A DNA stretch of 64,000 bases from Ariolimax columbianus (taxonomy: Eukaryota > Mollusca > Gastropoda > Stylommatophora > Arionidae). This document shows positions 63,875-64,000 of the stretch, in pieces (within the stretch, counting starts at the first letter, position 1; every line of letters starts with the position of its first letter). Where the stretch lies: the NCBI GenBank assembly GCA_036924085.1, contig JAVGWX010000013.1, forward strand, positions 67,392,859 through 67,456,858, read 5' to 3'. A model generated the notes under the pieces. The model searched no databases, had not been told where the DNA came from, and saw only the letters and a program-made list of their open reading frames with translations. A program made the position numbers and the translations under genes.

Positions 63875-64000
63875 TCAGCAAGTTCAGCAACATCAACAAC
63901 AACATCAACAACAACATCGACAACAACATCAACAACAACATCAGCAACAACATCAGCAAGTTCAGCAACATCAACAACAACATCAACAACAACATCAACA

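Larger units (their letters stand above)
25451..64000 (+). repeat. Giant 12-bp/18-bp modular satellite, at least 38.5 kb
   Basis: The array is made almost wholly of two modules: A, CATCAACAACAA (12 bp), and B, CATCAGCAAGTTCAGCAA (18 bp), typically one B followed by two to four A. Common variants of A change single bases: CATCGAC, CATCAGC, CATAAAC, CATTAAC, CACCAAC. B is written in the same triplets (CAT, CAG, CAA, GTT), so the whole is derived from a CAA triplet repeat. Both modules are multiples of three, so the triplet register is kept for tens of kilobases. Five of six frames lack a stop in the consensus, giving INNN, HQQQ and STTT repeats on the plus strand and LLLM and VVDV repeats on the minus. 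It runs off the right end of the window. Confidence 0.98.

Noticed and set aside
25451..64000. Telomeric or rDNA-spacer repeat.
   Set aside because: The 12- and 18-bp modules bear no relation to TTAGGG-type telomere units, and no rRNA sequence is present in the window.

Overview
The window is eukaryotic, almost certainly from an invertebrate animal. I find no intact host gene. What I can recognise is transposon debris and tandem repeats: 3' ends of several kinds of non-LTR retrotransposon, copies of one long terminal repeat, several tRNA-derived SINE families, microsatellites, and two very large minisatellites. The mix (CR1-like, RNase H-bearing and endonuclease-reverse transcriptase LINEs, plus SINEs with a conserved central body) would fit a mollusc or another spiralian. 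That placement is inference and rests on no diagnostic gene.

Layout. Positions 1-11,600 and 16,520-25,330 are repeat-rich intergenic DNA. They hold degraded LINE 3' ends at 180-540, 1,395-2,020, 2,780-3,060, 5,455-5,745, 7,575-8,310, 10,240-10,535, 16,990-17,660, 19,060-19,435, 20,380-20,937, 21,240-23,176 (split), 23,623-23,890 and 24,085-24,330. SINEs lie at 3,303-3,563, 3,780-4,026, 10,685-11,087, 18,577-18,797 and 19,437-19,640. Two near full-length copies of one LTR (6,193-7,457 and 21,398-22,637) and one fragment (528-1,115) occur without a recognisable internal region. Several insertions are nested, and their target-site duplications or interrupted reading frames show the order of events. 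The first ~530 bases are an inverted copy of 23,600-24,080.

Positions 11,597-16,518 are a 4.9-kb minisatellite built from a 14-bp and an 11-bp module. It contains a recent 713-bp-offset internal duplication.

From about 25,335 to the end of the window, and beyond it, lies one continuous array of at least 38.6 kb. It is built from a 12-bp module (CATCAACAACAA and point variants) and an 18-bp module (CATCAGCAAGTTCAGCAA). Both lengths are multiples of three and neither module contains a stop in five of the six frames. The array therefore carries 'open reading frames' of up to about 14 kb on both strands; these are by-products of the repeat and not genes. Rare variant units recur at fixed offsets (606, 1,242, 1,350, 1,535, ~1,616 and ~2,393 bp), revealing higher-order repeats and repeated segmental amplification. 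This array is the most unusual object in the window. Nothing here forms an operon or pathway.
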